Shown here one piece after another: positions 1 through 7,321 of a stretch of DNA of 64,000 nucleotides. The notes under the pieces are model-generated. The model was not told where the DNA came from. It worked only from the letters and a program-made list of their open reading frames with translations, and did not search any database. Numbering within the stretch: the first letter of the stretch is position 1; each line of letters opens with the position of its first letter. The DNA lies in NCBI RefSeq assembly GCF_023898865.1, contig NZ_JAGSOV010000015.1, positions 124,001 to 188,000 of the forward strand. The letters run 5' to 3'. This stretch comes from Pseudonocardia humida. GTDB lineage: Bacteria; Actinomycetota; Actinomycetes; Mycobacteriales; Pseudonocardiaceae. Made by a program: the position numbers and the translations under genes.

Positions 1-58
1 CGCCCGGTTCCACGCCAGCACCGGCGCGCCGGACCGGATCACCGCGCCGTCGGGCTGA
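1..58 (+). CDS. 3' end of an unidentified gene (truncated by window edge)
   Basis: An open frame read from base 2 gives 18 residues, ARFHASTGAPDRITAPSG, and ends at a TGA at 56-58. The next gene lies convergent on the minus strand, so a plus-strand gene ending here is plausible. Too little remains to name a family, and another frame is also open, so this is only a possible C-terminus. Confidence 0.25.
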   Translation, partial: ARFHASTGAPDRITAPSG

Positions 59-86
59 GCGGGGCGGCACCGGCAGGGTCCCCGGA

Positions 87-440
87 TCACCAGAGGACGG
101 GGTTCAGCCCCAGGGCGGCCACCGCGGCGGAGAGGAACACCACCGCCCCCACGAGCTTGCGCGACCCCACCCGCAGGTGCGCGACGAGCGCGCCGACGAA
201 GTACAGCACCAGGCCGGCGGCGGCGAGCGCCCCCAGCAGCGGCACGGCGAGCCCGGCCAGCAGCCCCAGGGCGCCCGCGGCCAGCAGCGTCCCCAGTACC
301 GGCATCCACGACCGCGGCAGGCCCTTCATGTCCAACTGGGCCCTCGGGTACCCGTGGCCGACCAGGTAGGCGACGGCGGCCGCGCCGGTGATGACCGCGG
401 CGAGGATCGTGACCGCGATGTGGGCGGCGAGCATGCGCAC
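87..440 (-). CDS. DoxX-like small integral membrane protein
   Basis: A 117-residue protein made almost entirely of hydrophobic segments (about residues 5-28, 45-65, 67-88 and 97-115), the four-helix layout of DoxX-like (DoxX_2) proteins. It starts with GTG at 440, with a possible ATG two codons later. It is divergent from an ECF41-type sigma factor gene. DoxX-like, carboxymuconolactone decarboxylase, oxidoreductase or epimerase genes are the usual neighbours and targets of ECF41 factors, so it may be the regulated partner. I found no clear ECF41 promoter in its own direction. The biochemical role of these small DoxX-like proteins is not settled; they probably act in the cytoplasmic membrane. 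A second DoxX-like gene lies at 6704-7054. Confidence 0.7.
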   Translation of the reverse strand: MRMLAAHIAVTILAAVITGAAAVAYLVGHGYPRAQLDMKGLPRSWMPVLGTLLAAGALGLLAGLAVPLLGALAAAGLVLYFVGALVAHLRVGSRKLVGAVVFLSAAVAALGLNPVLW

Positions 441-516
441 TCCGTTCTCGACGTGCTGGACGGTGTCCCACAGGTCCGACGACGCGGCCGCCGAGGACGT
501 GAGGTGGGGCTGCAGG

Positions 517-543
517 CCTCACGAACCGGGGCGCCGCCTCGTC
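517..543 (+). promoter_or_regulatory. candidate ECF41-type autoregulated promoter
   Basis: CCTCACG (517-523), a 16-nt spacer, then CGTC (540-543). The published ECF41 promoter is TGTCACA in the -35 region and CGTC in the -10 region. The -10 core matches exactly and the -35 matches in five of seven positions. It lies about 41 nt before the sigma factor ATG, where an autoregulatory promoter would be expected. Confidence 0.35.
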
Positions 544-584
544 TGACCGGGTGAGAGCAGCCGCGAGCGAGGGAGCCGTCGACG

Positions 585-1520
585 ATGAGCACGCAGTCCG
601 AGCCTGCGGACGCCCGGCGCGCCCCGGGCCTGCACGCGGTCATGGGCGAGCGCCGGCAGCTGATCAACCTCGGGTACCGGCTGCTGGGCTCGGTCACCGA
701 CGCCGAGGACGTCGTGCAGGAGACCTACGCCCGCTGGTACGCCATGTCGCCCCCGCAGCGGGAGGCCATCGGGTCCGCGGGCGCCTGGCTGACGACGGTG
801 GCCGGGCGCATCTGCCTGGACCTGCTCCGCTCGGCGCGCGCCCGGCGGGAGCGCTACGTGGGCGAGTGGGTCCCCGAGCCGCTGCCCGACCGCACGGAGT
901 GGGTCGGCCTCCGGTCGGGCGACGGCACCGCCGACCCCGCCGACCGGGTCACCCTCGACGAGTCGGTCGCCATGGCCTTCCTCGTCGTCCTGGAGTCGAT
1001 GACCCCGGCCGAGCGCGTCGCGTTCGTCCTGCACGACGTCTTCCGCTACCCGTTCGCCGAGGTGGCCGCGATCGTCGGGCGCACGCCGTCGGCGTGCCGC
1101 CAGCTGGCCACGTCGGCCCGTCGGCGCATCCGCGCGGCCCGCACGCCTGACGCGGCGGCGGCCCGGTCCGCCGGCGTCGTCCGGGAGTTCCGACTGGCGT
1201 GGGAGGCCAAGGACATCGGCGCCATCGTCCGCCTGCTGGATCCGGCCGCCACGGTGGTCGCCGACGGCGGCGGGCTGGCCCGGACCGCGCTCCGCCCGAT
1301 CGAGGGCGGCGAGCGGATCGCCCGCTACGCCCTCGACATCGCCGCCGGGGTGCCGGGCCTGGTGGTCCTGGAGCGCACGGTCAACGGCCAGCCCGGCCTG
1401 GTGGTCCAGCGGGACGGCGTGACCGTGACGGTGGTGGCGTTCGACGTCGTCGGCGACCGGATCCGACGGATGTGGGTGGTGCGCAACCCCGAGAAGCTCG
1501 GGCCCTGGCGACGGGGGTGA
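585..1520 (+). CDS. ECF41-family RNA polymerase sigma factor with SnoaL-like C-terminal domain
   Basis: A 311-residue extracytoplasmic-function sigma factor (SigJ-like). Sigma-2 region residues follow RLLGSVTDAEDVVQETYARW near residues 33-52, with the typical WV(P)EPL linker. The sigma-4 helix-turn-helix (SMTPAERVAFVLHDVF..AEVAAIVGRTPSACRQL) spans about 135-180. Residues about 200-311 form a SnoaL/NTF2-like extension ending in VVRNPEKL, which corresponds to the NPDKL motif of ECF41 proteins. In that family this extension controls sigma activity in place of a separate anti-sigma factor (family knowledge). ATG at 585 was chosen because the conserved region starts shortly after. It is divergent from a DoxX-like gene; its trigger is unknown. 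Confidence 0.9.
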   Translation: MSTQSEPADARRAPGLHAVMGERRQLINLGYRLLGSVTDAEDVVQETYARWYAMSPPQREAIGSAGAWLTTVAGRICLDLLRSARARRERYVGEWVPEPLPDRTEWVGLRSGDGTADPADRVTLDESVAMAFLVVLESMTPAERVAFVLHDVFRYPFAEVAAIVGRTPSACRQLATSARRRIRAARTPDAAAARSAGVVREFRLAWEAKDIGAIVRLLDPAATVVADGGGLARTALRPIEGGERIARYALDIAAGVPGLVVLERTVNGQPGLVVQRDGVTVTVVAFDVVGDRIRRMWVVRNPEKLGPWRRG

Positions 1521-1841
1521 GGCAGAGACAACGGATCCCTGGGCAACCTGGCCGACGGCCACCCGCGGACGGTCTCCGAGCTCGGCGCGGCGGTCGGCAC
1601 CCGACCGACCACCCTCACCGGGGTGCTCGACCGGTTGGAGAAGCGCGGACTGGTCACCCGACTGCCCCGCCCCGGCGACCGCAGGGCCGTGCAGATCGAG
1701 CTCACCGCGACCGGCCGCGCGACCGCCGATCTGGTCACCGCGGCCATGGCGCAGATCGAACGGGAGGCCTTCGCCGGCCTCCCCGCCGATTCCGTGGAAT
1801 CGGGCCGGGCGGTGCTGCGCGCGCTGGCCGGAGCGGGCTGA
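1521..1841 (+). pseudogene. N-terminally truncated MarR-family regulator
   Basis: The frame directly after the sigma factor stop encodes a recognisable MarR winged helix: TVSELGAAVGTRPTTLTGVL, then DRLEKRGLVTRLPRPGDRRA and IELTATGRATADLV. About 100 residues remain, against roughly 140-150 in the family. The first dimerisation helices are missing, and the in-frame TGA at 1518-1520 prevents any upstream extension. The first ATG-like start would leave only 72 residues without the recognition helix. The next 220 nt contain a short C-terminal-looking scrap (frame ending WVPPDLRPW near 1930) that could be the rest of a decayed neighbour. I infer a gene eroded by deletion; expression as a short peptide cannot be excluded. 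Confidence 0.65.
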
Positions 1842-2065
1842 TGAGCGGGTTCGCCGCACTGCTGGCCCGCGACGCTGGCCGCGCCCGCGGCCCGGACCGG
1901 CTGGGTGCCGCCCGACCTGCGCCCGTGGTGAGCCGGTCCGGCCCCGGGCCGACGCGAGGGCGAGGGACGTCCACCTTGCCAACCCGGCGACGGAGCTTGC
2001 GCTCGTCTGACCGAAGGGTCGACAGTCCCGGGCCGGACGACCCGACCGCGAAGGGATCACCACGG

Positions 2066-2536
2066 ATGGACGCCAGACCCCCGCGCACCGCCGCCGACGA
2101 GAGGTCGACCCTGGTCGGCTTCCTCGACTACCTGCGCTCCGCGATCGCGGCGAAGGCGGAGGGCGTCCCCGAACCGCAGGTCCGGGCGGCCGGCGTGCCC
2201 TCGGGCACCAACCTCCTGGGCCTGGTCAAGCACCTGACCGCCGTCGAGCGCTTCTACTTCCTGGGCGAGGACGTCGCCGACTGGGCCGGGACCATGCGGG
2301 CGACCCCGGAGGAGACCGTCGACCGCGTGCTCGCCGCCTACCGGGACGCGATCGCGCGCGCCAACGAGGTCATCGGCACCTACTCGGACCTGGCGCTCCC
2401 GGCGCCCCGGCCGTCGCGACGGGCATCGGCCCCGTCGATGCGGTGGCTGCTCGTGCACATGATCGAGGAGACCGGCCGGCACGCCGGCCACGCCGACATC
2501 CTGCGCGAGCAGATCGACGGTTCCACCGGGCGCTGA
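2066..2536 (+). CDS. DUF664/DinB-superfamily protein
   Basis: A 156-residue protein of the DUF664 branch of the DinB four-helix superfamily. The visible signature is GTNLLGLVKHLTAVERFYF (about 47-65) and LLVHMIEETGRHAGHADILR (about 127-146). The three His positions (KHL, HM..E, GRHAGHAD) fit the metal site of these proteins. Related actinobacterial DinB proteins include thiol (mycothiol)-dependent S-transferases and isomerases; no substrate can be assigned here. ATG at 2066 follows AAGGGA at 2051-2056. The longer upstream frame is low-complexity and lacks family similarity, so it was rejected as an N-terminus. Convergent with the acyltransferase gene, 16 bp apart. Confidence 0.8.
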   Translation: MDARPPRTAADERSTLVGFLDYLRSAIAAKAEGVPEPQVRAAGVPSGTNLLGLVKHLTAVERFYFLGEDVADWAGTMRATPEETVDRVLAAYRDAIARANEVIGTYSDLALPAPRPSRRASAPSMRWLLVHMIEETGRHAGHADILREQIDGSTGR

Positions 2537-2552
2537 CCGGGCGGTCGGGGGG

Positions 2553-3695
2553 TCAGAGCACCTTCCGGAGGCCCGGCAGCGCACGCACCGGGTACGCCAC
2601 CGCCCAGCACAGCGGCAGCGCGAGGACGGCCATGATCGCGAACTTCGCCGCGACCGGCGCCTGCACGCCACCGAGGGCGTGGCCCAGCACGACCAGCACG
2701 ACCGGGTGGATCAGGTAGACGGTGTAGGCGTGCGCCGACAGGAACCGGCGGCGGGGCCCCTGGCTGCCGAGGCGCTCCCGGAACAGCACCAGCAGGCCCA
2801 GGACCAGGCCGACCGCGAGCACCGACTCGCAGGTGACCATGGCCAGCGACTGCCAGGTGCCGTGGCCCAGGAACTCGACCCCGCCGGAACCGGTGACGAC
2901 CAGGAGCGCGAGCACAGCCAGGCCCGCGGCGGCGAGCCCGATCCGGCCGGCCGTCCGGGAGAGGCCGTGCAGCCAGCCGCGGCGGGCCGCGAGCAGGCCG
3001 ACGGTGAACAGCGCCGCGTACTGCGGCAGGTAGCCGGGGGTGGGCAGGCCGAGGACGTGGCTGTCCATCGGCAGCACGATGCGCCACAGGTAGGTCACCA
3101 GCGCCAGCGCGATCGTGAACCCGACGATCGCGACGGCGCCGGGAGCGCGGCCGAGCGCGGACACCGGGGCGGGCGCCGGAGCCAGGCGCCGCCAGAGGAC
3201 GTAGAGCGCGCTGAACACGAGCAGCACCTCGACGAACCACATCGGCCCCGGCGAGAACGAGGACAGGTAGTACTGCCAGTAGGGCAGCTCGGCCCCCTGC
3301 TGGGCGGCGGCGTCCCGCGCGGCGGTGTAGCGGTCGATCGTCACCAGGGGACGCAGCACCAGCAGCCAGACCAGCAGCGGGACCCCCAGGCGCAGCAGCC
3401 GTTCGGCGAGGAAGCGCCCGGCGCCCTTGCGGTCGTGCGAACCCGGCACGAACAGCCCCGCGATGAGGAAGAACGCGCCCATGAAGAACGACTGGTTGAG
3501 CACGACGAAGATGTCGAGGAGCATCGCCGAGGAATCGGTCGTCGCTTCCTTGTAGTACCAGAGCGGGATGGTGCTGTAGGTGACGGCGGCGTGGTGGAGC
3601 ACCACGAGCGCCGTCAGGGCGATGCGGAGGTTGTCGACGTGGTGGAGCCGGCCGGTGGTGGGCGTCGCGGTCGACGTGTTCGCGGATGTGGTCAT
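2553..3695 (-). CDS. acyltransferase-3 family integral membrane protein
   Basis: A 380-residue polytopic membrane protein with about ten predicted transmembrane segments. Its N-terminal sequence HHVDNLRIALTALVVLHHAA has the early Arg and paired His of acyltransferase family 3 (acyl_transf_3), which transfers acyl groups to sugars, lipids or peptidoglycan. A second membrane motif, FLSAHAYTVYLIHPVVL (about residues 325-341), is typical of the C-terminal end of this family. The start is ATG at 3695, overlapping the stop of the upstream TetR gene by 4 bp (ATGA), so the two are translationally coupled. The TetR regulator is therefore the likely controller. The acceptor substrate cannot be read from sequence. 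Confidence 0.82.
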   Translation of the reverse strand: MTTSANTSTATPTTGRLHHVDNLRIALTALVVLHHAAVTYSTIPLWYYKEATTDSSAMLLDIFVVLNQSFFMGAFFLIAGLFVPGSHDRKGAGRFLAERLLRLGVPLLVWLLVLRPLVTIDRYTAARDAAAQQGAELPYWQYYLSSFSPGPMWFVEVLLVFSALYVLWRRLAPAPAPVSALGRAPGAVAIVGFTIALALVTYLWRIVLPMDSHVLGLPTPGYLPQYAALFTVGLLAARRGWLHGLSRTAGRIGLAAAGLAVLALLVVTGSGGVEFLGHGTWQSLAMVTCESVLAVGLVLGLLVLFRERLGSQGPRRRFLSAHAYTVYLIHPVVLVVLGHALGGVQAPVAAKFAIMAVLALPLCWAVAYPVRALPGLRKVL

Positions 3696-4339
3696 CGGTT
3701 CGCCGTTGCTCCAGGGTCTTCGGATCGGGTGGCGTGCTCGAACAGGTCGGCCAGCTCCTCGGCGTGCGCCTCGAGGTCGTGGCCGGGGTGGGTCACCCAG
3801 TAGGCGAACATGTCGTCGAGCGCGGCCTGCACGGTGACGGACATGACGCGGGCGTCGAACGGGCGGAACTCGCCGGCCTGCTGGCCGCGGCGGAACAGCG
3901 CCTCGCGAGCGTCGTAGATCGGTTCGTTGAAGGCGATCCCGTAGCGCAGCGCGCCGTCGGGCGTGGTGCGGAGGTTGGTGACGACCTCGCCGAGGGCGAG
4001 CAGTTGGGTGCGGTGGTCGCGCATGTACTCGGCGACCGAGCGGATGGTCTCCCGCAGCGCGCCGGTCGCCGTGGCCTCCTTCTCCAGCCGCGACAGGACG
4101 AACTGGGCGATGTCGCGGTAGACGCGCTCGACGATCTGCTCCATCAGCTCCGCCTTGCCCGCGAAGTGGTACGAGATCACGCCCTTGCTGATGCCCACGC
4201 GCTCGGCGACGCGCGCCAGCGAGGTGCCGGTGTAGCCCAGCTCGGCGAGGGTCCCGATGGCGCTCTCGATGATCTGGGCGCGGCGGGCCTCCTCGACGAA
4301 GGACCGCTTCTGGCCGTCTGGCTTGTCTTCTGGCCGCAC
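3692..4339 (-). CDS. TetR-family transcriptional regulator
   Basis: A 215-residue TetR protein. The helix-turn-helix lies at about residues 20-65: RAQIIESAIGTLAELGYTGT, SLARVAERVGISKGVISYHF, AGKAELMEQIV. The remainder is the all-helical ligand-binding and dimerisation domain (TetR_C-like). It starts with GTG at 4339 inside a near-perfect palindrome (4329-4346), which suggests autorepression at or near the start codon. Its stop overlaps the start of an acyltransferase gene, so the two form one operon and the likely target is the operon itself. The effector is unknown. Confidence 0.88.
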   Translation of the reverse strand: MRPEDKPDGQKRSFVEEARRAQIIESAIGTLAELGYTGTSLARVAERVGISKGVISYHFAGKAELMEQIVERVYRDIAQFVLSRLEKEATATGALRETIRSVAEYMRDHRTQLLALGEVVTNLRTTPDGALRYGIAFNEPIYDAREALFRRGQQAGEFRPFDARVMSVTVQAALDDMFAYWVTHPGHDLEAHAEELADLFEHATRSEDPGATANR

Positions 4340-4346
4340 GGCCAGA
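4329..4346. promoter_or_regulatory. candidate TetR operator overlapping the regulator's own start
   Basis: The perfect inverted repeat TCTGGCCG-CA-CGGCCAGA overlaps the GTG start of the TetR gene (4337-4339). A 10-bp direct repeat, CTTCTGGCCG, occurs at 4307-4316 and again at 4327-4336. The copies are exactly 20 bp apart, about two helical turns and not a multiple of three, so codon repetition does not explain it. The layout suits binding of two TetR dimers on one DNA face. Binding is inferred, not shown. Confidence 0.5.
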
Positions 4347-4525
4347 ATCTAGCACGATCGATCAGGACGCCCGCGGATCACGTCTGTCGAGGGCGGGGAC
4401 CGGTCCCGCGCGTAACTCGCCGTAGGCCGTGGCGCCAGTAGGGTGAAGGACGACCTGGGGTGCCGATCCACGTCCCACCGGCTCGCACCCCCGCTCCGCC
4501 CACGCCCTACCGAAGGAGTCCGTCG

Positions 4526-5140
4526 GTGTCTGCCGGATCCACCCCCGGGTCGCCGGAACCCGGCACCGACCACGCGAAGCACGAGCGCGCCGCCCGGGTG
4601 TACGAGAAGACCCGGAACCTGGCCAACGGCAACGCGGTCGCCCAAGGGGCGAGCGGTGTCTTCGGCGGAGGCGTCAACCTCCTCGTCGACGCGGCCGCCA
4701 TCCCCTTCTACGTCGACCTGTGGAACGACGTCCGGCGCGTCTACGGCCGCGGTGAGATCACCCTCCACGCCGCGCAGGAGTACCTGCGGCCGAACATGGC
4801 GTTCCTCGTGCAGGACCTGGTGTGGGACAAGGCGATCGGCTCGATCCCCATCATCGGGATCCCGTTCAACATCGCCTTCGGCAAGGCGCTGACCTGGCGG
4901 TTGGGCGCCTGGTTCGGGATGCTGGCGGCGCTGGGCGCCGACACCGGCGGCGACGCCGAGCTGGCGCAGTCGACGTTGGCGCTGGTCAAGCTGGTGTTCC
5001 CGGCCGATGGCGGCGTGTTCTCCTGGAGCGACCCCGACAAGGAGGTCTTCGTGGCCTTCATCGCCTCGGTCGACGGGCTGACCGAGGACGAGGCGCGCAG
5101 GCGCACGGAAGCCGCCCTCCGCGCGCTCCGCGGCGACTGA
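4526..5140 (+). CDS. hypothetical protein with a hydrophobic EcsC/DUF697-like centre
   Basis: A 204-residue protein not confidently assigned. GTG at 4526 was preferred over an upstream ATG because a good ribosome site (AAGGAG, 4513-4518) sits 7 nt ahead of it. The N-terminus is polar. Two weakly hydrophobic stretches follow: GVFGGGVNLLVDAAAIPFYV at about 44-63, and PIIGIPFNIAFGKALTWRLG with a following Ala/Gly stretch at about 111-146. The C-terminal 60 residues are soluble and acidic and end in a helix (TEDEARRRTEAALRALRGD). The Gly/Ala-rich amphipathic centre recalls DUF697 or EcsC-like membrane-associated proteins, but this is a loose resemblance. It is a single gene facing away from the TetR/acyltransferase operon. 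Confidence 0.6.
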   Translation: MSAGSTPGSPEPGTDHAKHERAARVYEKTRNLANGNAVAQGASGVFGGGVNLLVDAAAIPFYVDLWNDVRRVYGRGEITLHAAQEYLRPNMAFLVQDLVWDKAIGSIPIIGIPFNIAFGKALTWRLGAWFGMLAALGADTGGDAELAQSTLALVKLVFPADGGVFSWSDPDKEVFVAFIASVDGLTEDEARRRTEAALRALRGD

Positions 5141-5204
5141 GGACCGGCGGCGCCGCCGTCGAAACTCCCGAGACCGTCGCCGTGGCCGCTGCGAGAATCG
5201 GACG

Positions 5205-5579
5205 ATGGCCGCGGACCCCGTCATCGACGACGTGATCGACACCTACTGCGGGGCCTGGAGCGACCCCGACCCGCAGCGCCGCCGCGCCCTCCTCCGGAGC
5301 GTGTGGGCCGACGGCGCGACCTACACCGACCCGACCGTGCACGCGACCGGCCCGGACGAGCTGCTCGCCCACATCGACACCGTGCTCGCGCGCCGCCCCG
5401 GGGCGAAGGTCGTCCGGACCAGCCGGGTCGACGTCCACCACGGCCTGGCCCGCTTCGCGTGGCACGTGGTGCAGGCCGACGGCTCGACGCTCCCGGAGGG
5501 CCTGGACCTCGCCGAGCTCACCGCGGACGGCCGGATCCGACGCATCATCGGCTTCTTCGGGCCCCTGCCGCGCGACTGA
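5205..5579 (+). CDS. SnoaL-like/NTF2-fold protein
   Basis: A 124-residue protein with the cone-shaped NTF2-like fold signature. An N-terminal helix (VIDDVIDTYCGAWSD) is followed by WADGATYTDPTVHATGPDEL, a loop typical of SnoaL-like domains, then strands such as RTSRVDVHHGLARFAWHVV and the C-terminal GRIRRIIGFFGPLP. Family members are small isomerases, hydrolases or ligand-binding proteins. No catalytic Asp/His pair can be assigned confidently, so the reaction stays open. It lies 65 bp after the preceding hypothetical gene in the same direction and may be cotranscribed. Another NTF2-like gene occurs at 21264-21647. Confidence 0.75.
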   Translation: MAADPVIDDVIDTYCGAWSDPDPQRRRALLRSVWADGATYTDPTVHATGPDELLAHIDTVLARRPGAKVVRTSRVDVHHGLARFAWHVVQADGSTLPEGLDLAELTADGRIRRIIGFFGPLPRD

Positions 5580-6052
5580 CGCGCCGCCCTGCTGCCCGAG
5601 GACGCGGTGGAGTTCGACCACCGAGACCCTCGAAGCGCGCTCGGAGTCCATCATCCGGCTGAGCGATCAGCTCGCACACGTGCGGCTGGTCGGGTCGCAC
5701 CCGATGAGCTCGACGGCGTCCACGCTCGTGATCGATCTCCTGGCCACACCGCGCCGGGCGCGGACGCGATCGGGGCACCGTCGGCGGACCGGCCCGACCT
5801 GCGGGCCGCCTCGGCGCAGCTGTCGACGGGCGTGCGGATCCCAGACGTCTTCCGCGCCGAGCTCGACGGGCCGGACGGGAGTGGCGAGGGCACTCCGACC
5901 GGCGAGTGACGCCCTCACCCGGATCGCCGTTTCCGACGCTCCCGGAGCTCACGCACAGCGGCCGCCGACCGCGCAGCGTCGTCCGCCTCCACCGCGCCCG
6001 GCCCGACCGTCCGCCGGTCCCGCAGCTCCGACCACGACTCGCGCCCGGCGGA
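5580..6052. other. gene-poor stretch, possibly relict coding sequence
   Basis: About 470 bp without a convincing gene. One plus frame reads TLEARSESIIRLSDQLAHVR at about 5626-5685. Another reads DLRAASAQLSTGVRIPDVFR near 5800-5860. Both look protein-like, but they lie in different frames and neither has a start with a ribosome site or a full-length domain. I read this as decayed coding sequence; no family is recognised. Confidence 0.35.
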
Positions 6053-6616
6053 TCACTGCGGGCGCAGGCGGGCCTGGGCGAGCTCCCACCGGCTGAGCGG
6101 GACGGCCAGGTCCGGGTCGAGCAGGGTCTGGAACAGCAGCCCGTTGAACTGCGCGAGGGCGAGCCCGGCCGCGTCGAGCCCCGCCTGGTCCGTGCCCAGT
6201 CCCAGGACCGTGGCGACGTCCCGACGCGACCGGCGGAAGCCCTCGGCCAGCATCTCCCGGACCTGCGCGTCGTGCTGGGCCCTGGCCAGAGCAGCGACGA
6301 GAGTCCGGGCCAGCCCCAGGTGCCGCTGTCGGCTGCCCTCGACGGCGACGAACGCACGCCGGAAGCGCTCGCCCGGCTGCTCCGGGTCCACGCCCTGGAG
6401 GGCACCCGCGATCTCGTCGAGCCACCGGTCGAGACCCTCGATGACCGCCGCGGTGACGAGCGCGTCCTTGGAGCCGAAGTGGTACGTGATCGACGCGAGG
6501 TTGGCCGCGGACTCCTCGGCGATCGCCCGCGCCGTGATCCGTTCCGGCGGCAGCCGTTCCAAGCAGCGCAGCGTGCCCTCGACCAGTTGCGCCCGGTTGC
6601 TCCGCTGAGGACTCAC
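6053..6616 (-). CDS. TetR-family transcriptional regulator
   Basis: A 187-residue TetR protein. The N-terminal DNA-binding part is RAQLVEGTLRCLERLPPERI then TARAIAEESAANLASITYHF-GSKDALVTAAV (about residues 8-58). The helical C-terminal domain resembles the type with FRRAFVAVEGSRQRHLGLAR. It starts with GTG at 6616 and is divergent from a DoxX-like gene (6704). The 87-bp intergenic region carries a strong promoter with palindromes between its -35 and -10 boxes, so this regulator probably represses the DoxX-like gene. The inducer is unknown. Confidence 0.85.
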   Translation of the reverse strand: MSPQRSNRAQLVEGTLRCLERLPPERITARAIAEESAANLASITYHFGSKDALVTAAVIEGLDRWLDEIAGALQGVDPEQPGERFRRAFVAVEGSRQRHLGLARTLVAALARAQHDAQVREMLAEGFRRSRRDVATVLGLGTDQAGLDAAGLALAQFNGLLFQTLLDPDLAVPLSRWELAQARLRPQ

Positions 6617-6642
6617 CGGTCATCGATACCGGACGGCGGCCG

Positions 6643-6671
6643 TTGACTCAACTTGTACAAACGTTTAGATT
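6643..6671 (+). promoter_or_regulatory. sigma-70-type promoter with embedded palindromic operator
   Basis: TTGACT (6643-6648), a 17-nt spacer and TAGATT (6666-6671) form a clear vegetative promoter pointing at the DoxX-like gene. Two palindromes sit inside the spacer: TTGTACAA (6653-6660) and AAACGTTT (6659-6666). They overlap by two bases. An operator between -35 and -10 is the classic position for a repressor, and the divergent TetR protein is the obvious candidate. The patch is AT-rich in an otherwise very GC-rich region. Confidence 0.55.
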
Positions 6672-6703
6672 CAGACCGGCCCGCACCCTTCCGGGAGGCC
6701 GCC

Positions 6704-7054
6704 GTGATCGTCGCCAGCCTGATCACCTCCAGCACTCTGGCCGCGCTGCTCGTCGCGTCGGCCGCGCTGAAACTGAGCCACCGCGAGGCGGTCGTGCAGA
6801 GCTATCAGCGGGTCGGCGTGCCGGAGAACCGGCTCGACCTGCTGGCCGGGATCCTGCTGGCCGGAGCGAGCGGGCTGCTCGCCGGCTTGATCTGGCCCCC
6901 CGTCGCCGTGGCCGCGGCAGCGGGCCTGCTCTGCTACTTCCTCATCGCCGTGGCCGCGCACGTGCGGGCCCACGACTCGCGCCACGCCGGCCCCGCCGCC
7001 GTCCTCGCCCTCCTGTCGGCGGCCGCGCTGGCCCTGCGCCTCGGGACGTCGTGA
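6704..7054 (+). CDS. DoxX-like integral membrane protein
   Basis: A 116-residue membrane protein with four hydrophobic segments (about residues 2-21, 40-61, 63-82 and 92-112), matching DoxX-like/DUF4267-style proteins. The motif ALKLSHREAVVQSYQRVGVP after helix 1 is typical of DoxX_2 proteins. GTG at 6704 was chosen because GGGAGG at 6693-6698 precedes it by 5 nt; the upstream in-frame ATG lies inside the promoter spacer. It is divergent from and probably repressed by the TetR gene at 6053-6616. The function of such proteins is unknown; a role in redox or thiol stress has been proposed for some family members. Confidence 0.75.
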   Translation: MIVASLITSSTLAALLVASAALKLSHREAVVQSYQRVGVPENRLDLLAGILLAGASGLLAGLIWPPVAVAAAAGLLCYFLIAVAAHVRAHDSRHAGPAAVLALLSAAALALRLGTS

Positions 7055-7254
7055 TGCCCGAGCCACGTCAGCGCGCTCCCTGCCGGTGAGTTGGTGCCGG
7101 GCGGGGGTGCGTGTGGCGGCGGTTGCGCCCGGCGCGGGGGACACCCCGATCGGCGAGCACCGCGGATTCCCCTGAGATGCCTGATCCACGCCGGATCCCA
7201 CACGCCCGCTCCTGCCGGTCGACACCCAGCCCCTCAGCGCTCGGTGACGCACGA

Positions 7255-7290
7255 CGGCCACGCGACGTCGGCCGGCTCACCACCGGCGAC
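7255..7290. repeat. 36-bp direct repeat, copy 1 (copy of the YbaK gene 3' end)
   Basis: This segment matches 9386-9421 in 32 of 36 positions. Read on the minus strand it encodes the residues that end the YbaK-like protein (GGEPADVA), but without the stop codon. The two copies flank the LysR gene and the alpha/beta hydrolase gene. That suggests the pair was inserted with duplication of the ybaK 3' end, or that a former second YbaK gene has been lost. No other feature was seen in the 267-bp gap 7055-7321. Confidence 0.5.
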
Positions 7291-7321
7291 CCGGGTCGTG
7301 GGTTGCGCGAGGATGAGCGCC

